Position numbers and translations under genes: made by a program. Below, piece by piece: positions 61,690-64,000 of a stretch of DNA of 64,000 nt; position 1 is the stretch's first letter, and the number at the start of each line of letters is the position of its first letter. The notes under the pieces are model-generated. The model had not been told where the DNA came from and ran no database searches. It worked only from the letters and a program-made list of their open reading frames with translations. Origin of the DNA: Streptomyces spirodelae (GTDB lineage: Bacteria > Actinomycetota > Actinomycetes > Streptomycetales > Streptomycetaceae). Location of the stretch: the NCBI RefSeq assembly GCF_017676385.1, contig NZ_JAFFZN010000002.1, forward strand, positions 1-64,000, given 5' to 3'.

Positions 61690-61728
61690 ATGCGTGCCGT
61701 ACGCCTTCTGCTTAGCGAGCCGCGCTGA
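61690..61728 (+). CDS. leuS leader peptide (MRAVRLLLSEPR)
   Basis: A 12-codon open frame whose codons 6-8 (CTT CTG CTT) are three consecutive leucines. It starts 7 nt after a -10 box and ends 114 nt before leuS. Downstream sequence can form competing helices and a U6 terminator. This is the layout of a ribosome-mediated attenuator sensing charged tRNA-Leu. Confidence 0.8.
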   Translation: MRAVRLLLSEPR

Positions 61729-61795
61729 ATCACGCCGGTCCCTCTCCCGCGGACCGGAATCGGCGCGGCTCCCCCTCCTGTGCGAGGGGTTTTTT
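61717..61795 (+). promoter_or_regulatory. leuS transcription attenuator
   Basis: Helix A pairs 61717-61725 (GAGCCGCGC, at the leader peptide's end) with 61763-61771. It encloses a hairpin of 61735-61741 with 61751-61757 (CCGGTCC/GGACCGG). The terminator CCCCTC-N6-GAGGGG (61772-61789) is followed by six T residues (61790-61795). An alternative pairing of 61739-61744 with 61784-61789 would break the terminator. No free energies were calculated. Confidence 0.75.
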
Positions 61796-61842
61796 CGTTT
61801 CAGGAGCGCTGGGCAGAGACGACCGATGGAGCTTTGAGGACG

Positions 61843-64000
61843 ATGAGCGAGACGACCACCGCCGCCGAGACCGCGGCCCCTTATCGCTACACGGCGGCAC
61901 TGGCCGCCGACATCGAGGCACGCTGGCAGGACTTCTGGGAGAAGCACGGCACCTACGAGGCGCCCAACCCCGGCGAAGGCTCGCTGGGCGGCGATCCGGA
62001 GCAGGCCGCCAAGCCCAAGAAGTTCATCATGGACATGTTCCCGTACCCCTCGGGTGCGGGACTGCACGTCGGGCACCCCCTGGGCTACATCGCGACGGAC
62101 GTCTACGCCCGCTACGCGCGGATGACCGGGCACAACGTGCTGCACACGCTGGGCTTCGACGCCTTCGGCCTGCCCGCCGAGCAGTACGCCGTACAGACGG
62201 GCACACACCCGCGCGCCTCGACCGAAGCGAACATGGTGCAGATGAAGGCGCAGCTGCGCCGCCTGGGGCTGGGACACGACCAGCGCAGGTCGTTCGCGAC
62301 GATCGACCCCTCGTACTACCGCTGGACCCAGTGGATCTTCCTGCAGATCTTCAACTCCTGGTACGACACCGAGGCCCGCAAGGCGCGCCCCATCGAGGAG
62401 CTGGTCGAGCAGTTCGCCTCCGGCACCCGTGAGACCCCTGAGGGCTGGGGGCCGTGGAGCGAGCTGAGCGAGCGGGAGCGCGCCGACCTGCTGGGCGAGT
62501 ACCGACTGGCCTACGCCTCCGACGCACCGGTCAACTGGAGCCCCGGGCTGGGCACCGTACTGGCCAACGAGGAGGTCACGGCCGACGGCCGCTCCGAGCG
62601 CGGTAACTTCCCCGTCTTCAAGGCCAAGCTGCGGCAGTGGAACATGCGGATCACCGCCTACGCCGACCGCCTGCTGGAGGACCTGGAGGAGCTGGACTGG
62701 CCCGAGGCGATCAAGCTGCAGCAGCGCAACTGGATCGGCCGCAGCGAGGGCGCCCGCGTCGACTTCCCGATCGACGGCGAGCGCATCCCGGTCTTCACCA
62801 CCCGCCAGGACACCCTGTTCGGCACGACGTACATGGTGCTGGCTCCCGAGCACCCGCTGGTCGAGCAGTTCACCCCGGCCGCCTGGCCGGAGGGCACCCG
62901 CCAGGTGTGGACCGGCGGCTATGCGACGCCGACCGAGGCGGTTGCCGCGTACCGCGCGGAGGCTGCCTCGAAGTCGGACGTCGAGCGGCAGGCCGACGCC
63001 AAGGACAAGACCGGCGTCTTCACCGGCGCGTACGCGACCAACCCGGTCAACGGCGAGCGGATTCCCGTCTTCATCGCCGACTACGTCCTGATGGGCTACG
63101 GCACCGGCGCGATCATGGCCGTCCCGGCGGGCGACCAGCGCGACTTCGAGTTCGCGCGCGCCTTCGAACTGCCGATCCGCTGCATCGTCGAGCCGACCGA
63201 CGGCCGGGGCACCGACCCCTCGACGTGGGAGACCGCTTTCGGCTCGTACGACGCGAAGATCATCAACTCCGCCAACGACGAGATCTCCCTGGACGGCCTG
63301 ACCGTCGCCGAGGCCAAGGCGCGCATCACCGAGTGGCTGGAGCGCGAGGGCATCGGCGAGGGTACCGTCAATTTCCGGCTGCGCGACTGGCTGTTCAGCA
63401 GGCAGCGCTACTGGGGCGAGCCCTTCCCGATCGTCTACGACGAGGAAGGCATCGCCCACGCGCTGCCGGAGTCGATGCTGCCGCTGGAGCTGCCCGAGGT
63501 CGAGGACTACTCGCCGCGCACCTTCGACCCGGACGACGCCGACACCTCGCCGGAGACCCCGCTGTCCCGCAACGAGGAGTGGACCAACGTCACCCTGGAC
63601 CTGGGCGACGGCAAGGGCCCGCGGCGCTTCCGCCGGGAGACCAACACCATGCCCAACTGGGCGGGCTCGTGCTGGTACGAACTGCGCTACCTGGACCCGG
63701 ACAACGACGAGAAGCTGGTCGACCCCGAGGTCGAGCGCTACTGGATGGGCCCGCGGGAGGGGCAGCCCACGGGCGGCGTCGACCTGTACGTGGGCGGTGC
63801 CGAACACGCCGTGCTGCACCTGCTGTACGCGCGTTTCTGGTCGAAGGTGCTGCACGACCTGGGCCACATCTCCTCGGCGGAGCCGTTCCACAAGCTGTAC
63901 AACCAGGGCATGATCCAGGCGTATGTCTACCGGGACGCACGCGGTATCGCCGTCCCCGCTGCCGAGGTGGAGGAGCGCGACGGCGCGTACTACTACCAGG
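61843..64000 (+). CDS. leuS: Leucyl-tRNA synthetase (partial, cut by the window end)
   Basis: A class I synthetase, here the first 719 residues with no stop before the end of the window. The HIGH motif is in [19 protein letters not shown], and the large CP1 editing domain follows, with the threonine-rich [21 protein letters not shown] region and the G-x-G-x-x-M-A-V-P-A-G-D-x-R-D-F-E-F-A block. [11 protein letters not shown] and [18 protein letters not shown] lie toward the cut end. The KMSKS loop lies beyond it. ATG 61843 follows TTGAGGAC; control is by the upstream attenuator. Confidence 0.96.
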   Translation, partial: MSETTTAAETAAPYRYTAALAADIEARWQDFWEKHGTYEAPNPGEGSLGGDPEQAAKPKKFIMDMFPYPSGAGLHVGHPLGYIATDVYARYARMTGHNVLHTLGFDAFGLPAEQYAVQTGTHPRASTEANMVQMKAQLRRLGLGHDQRRSFATIDPSYYRWTQWIFLQIFNSWYDTEARKARPIEELVEQFASGTRETPEGWGPWSELSERERADLLGEYRLAYASDAPVNWSPGLGTVLANEEVTADGRSERGNFPVFKAKLRQWNMRITAYADRLLEDLEELDWPEAIKLQQRNWIGRSEGARVDFPIDGERIPVFTTRQDTLFGTTYMVLAPEHPLVEQFTPAAWPEGTRQVWTGGYATPTEAVAAYRAEAASKSDVERQADAKDKTGVFTGAYATNPVNGERIPVFIADYVLMGYGTGAIMAVPAGDQRDFEFARAFELPIRCIVEPTDGRGTDPSTWETAFGSYDAKIINSANDEISLDGLTVAEAKARITEWLEREGIGEGTVNFRLRDWLFSRQRYWGEPFPIVYDEEGIAHALPESMLPLELPEVEDYSPRTFDPDDADTSPETPLSRNEEWTNVTLDLGDGKGPRRFRRETNTMPNWAGSCWYELRYLDPDNDEKLVDPEVERYWMGPREGQPTGGVDLYVGGAEHAVLHLLYARFWSKVLHDLGHISSAEPFHKLYNQGMIQAYVYRDARGIAVPAAEVEERDGAYYYQ

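Overview
The window is a 64 kb piece of a high-GC actinomycete chromosome, almost certainly Streptomyces or a close relative. Codon third positions are overwhelmingly G/C, GTG starts are frequent, and many genes begin directly downstream of a TANNNT box with no ribosome-binding site. Gene order (tig, clpP1, clpP2, clpX, valS, folC, ndk, mreBCD, pbp2, rodA/sfr, two radical-SAM-linked genes, rne, rplU, rpmA, obgE, proB, proA, nadD, LCP gene, rsfS, leuS) is the conserved core region known in Streptomyces from about SCO2571 to SCO2630. No IS element, prophage, CRISPR array or biosynthetic cluster is visible.

Layout. 0.07-10.4 kb: two similar APC amino-acid permeases around a biotin transporter gene (bioY), rpiB, an Nei-type DNA glycosylase, an Eis-like acetyltransferase, a membrane PP2C phosphatase, a membrane acyltransferase and a 64-residue membrane protein. 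10.5-15.5 kb: tRNA-Gly, tRNA-Pro, trigger factor and the Clp protease genes with a ClgR-like site. 15.5-18.5 kb: three tandem paralogous proline-rich single-pass membrane proteins. 18.6-30.4 kb: valS, folC, ndk and the mreBCD-pbp2-rodA wall-growth operon. 30.5-42 kb: TIGR03960/TIGR03936 pair, a repeat-built membrane protein, a very large RNase E/G, L21, L27 and Obg. 42-49 kb: secreted phospholipase D-like protein, a TagF-like membrane enzyme and the proline genes proB/proA. 49-56 kb: two paired membrane proteins of the SCO2583/SCO2584 type, an M48 protease, nadD, a divergent LCP protein, rsfS and a phosphatase. 56-64 kb: two identical tRNA-Ala(GGC) genes enclosing a regulator/MFS exporter pair, two small zinc-binding proteins and a GT87 mannosyltransferase, then leuS, which runs off the end.

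How it fits together. The core is growth and wall machinery: Mre/PBP2/RodA build lateral or spore wall, and the SCO2583/2584-like, LCP-like and TagF-like proteins nearby plausibly serve the same envelope. Protein quality control (Tig, ClpP1P2X), translation (tRNAs, L21, L27, Obg, RsfS, ValS, LeuS) and proline and NAD synthesis make up the rest.

The most striking non-coding signal is upstream of leuS. A 12-codon leader peptide with three consecutive Leu codons is followed by alternative hairpins and a U6 terminator, which is a classical transcription attenuator. Other signals worth attention are two 13-bp palindromes exactly 21 bp apart (9827-9860), a 23-bp tandem repeat downstream of proB, an operator-like palindrome between the regulator and the MFS gene, and a probable CTG start codon.
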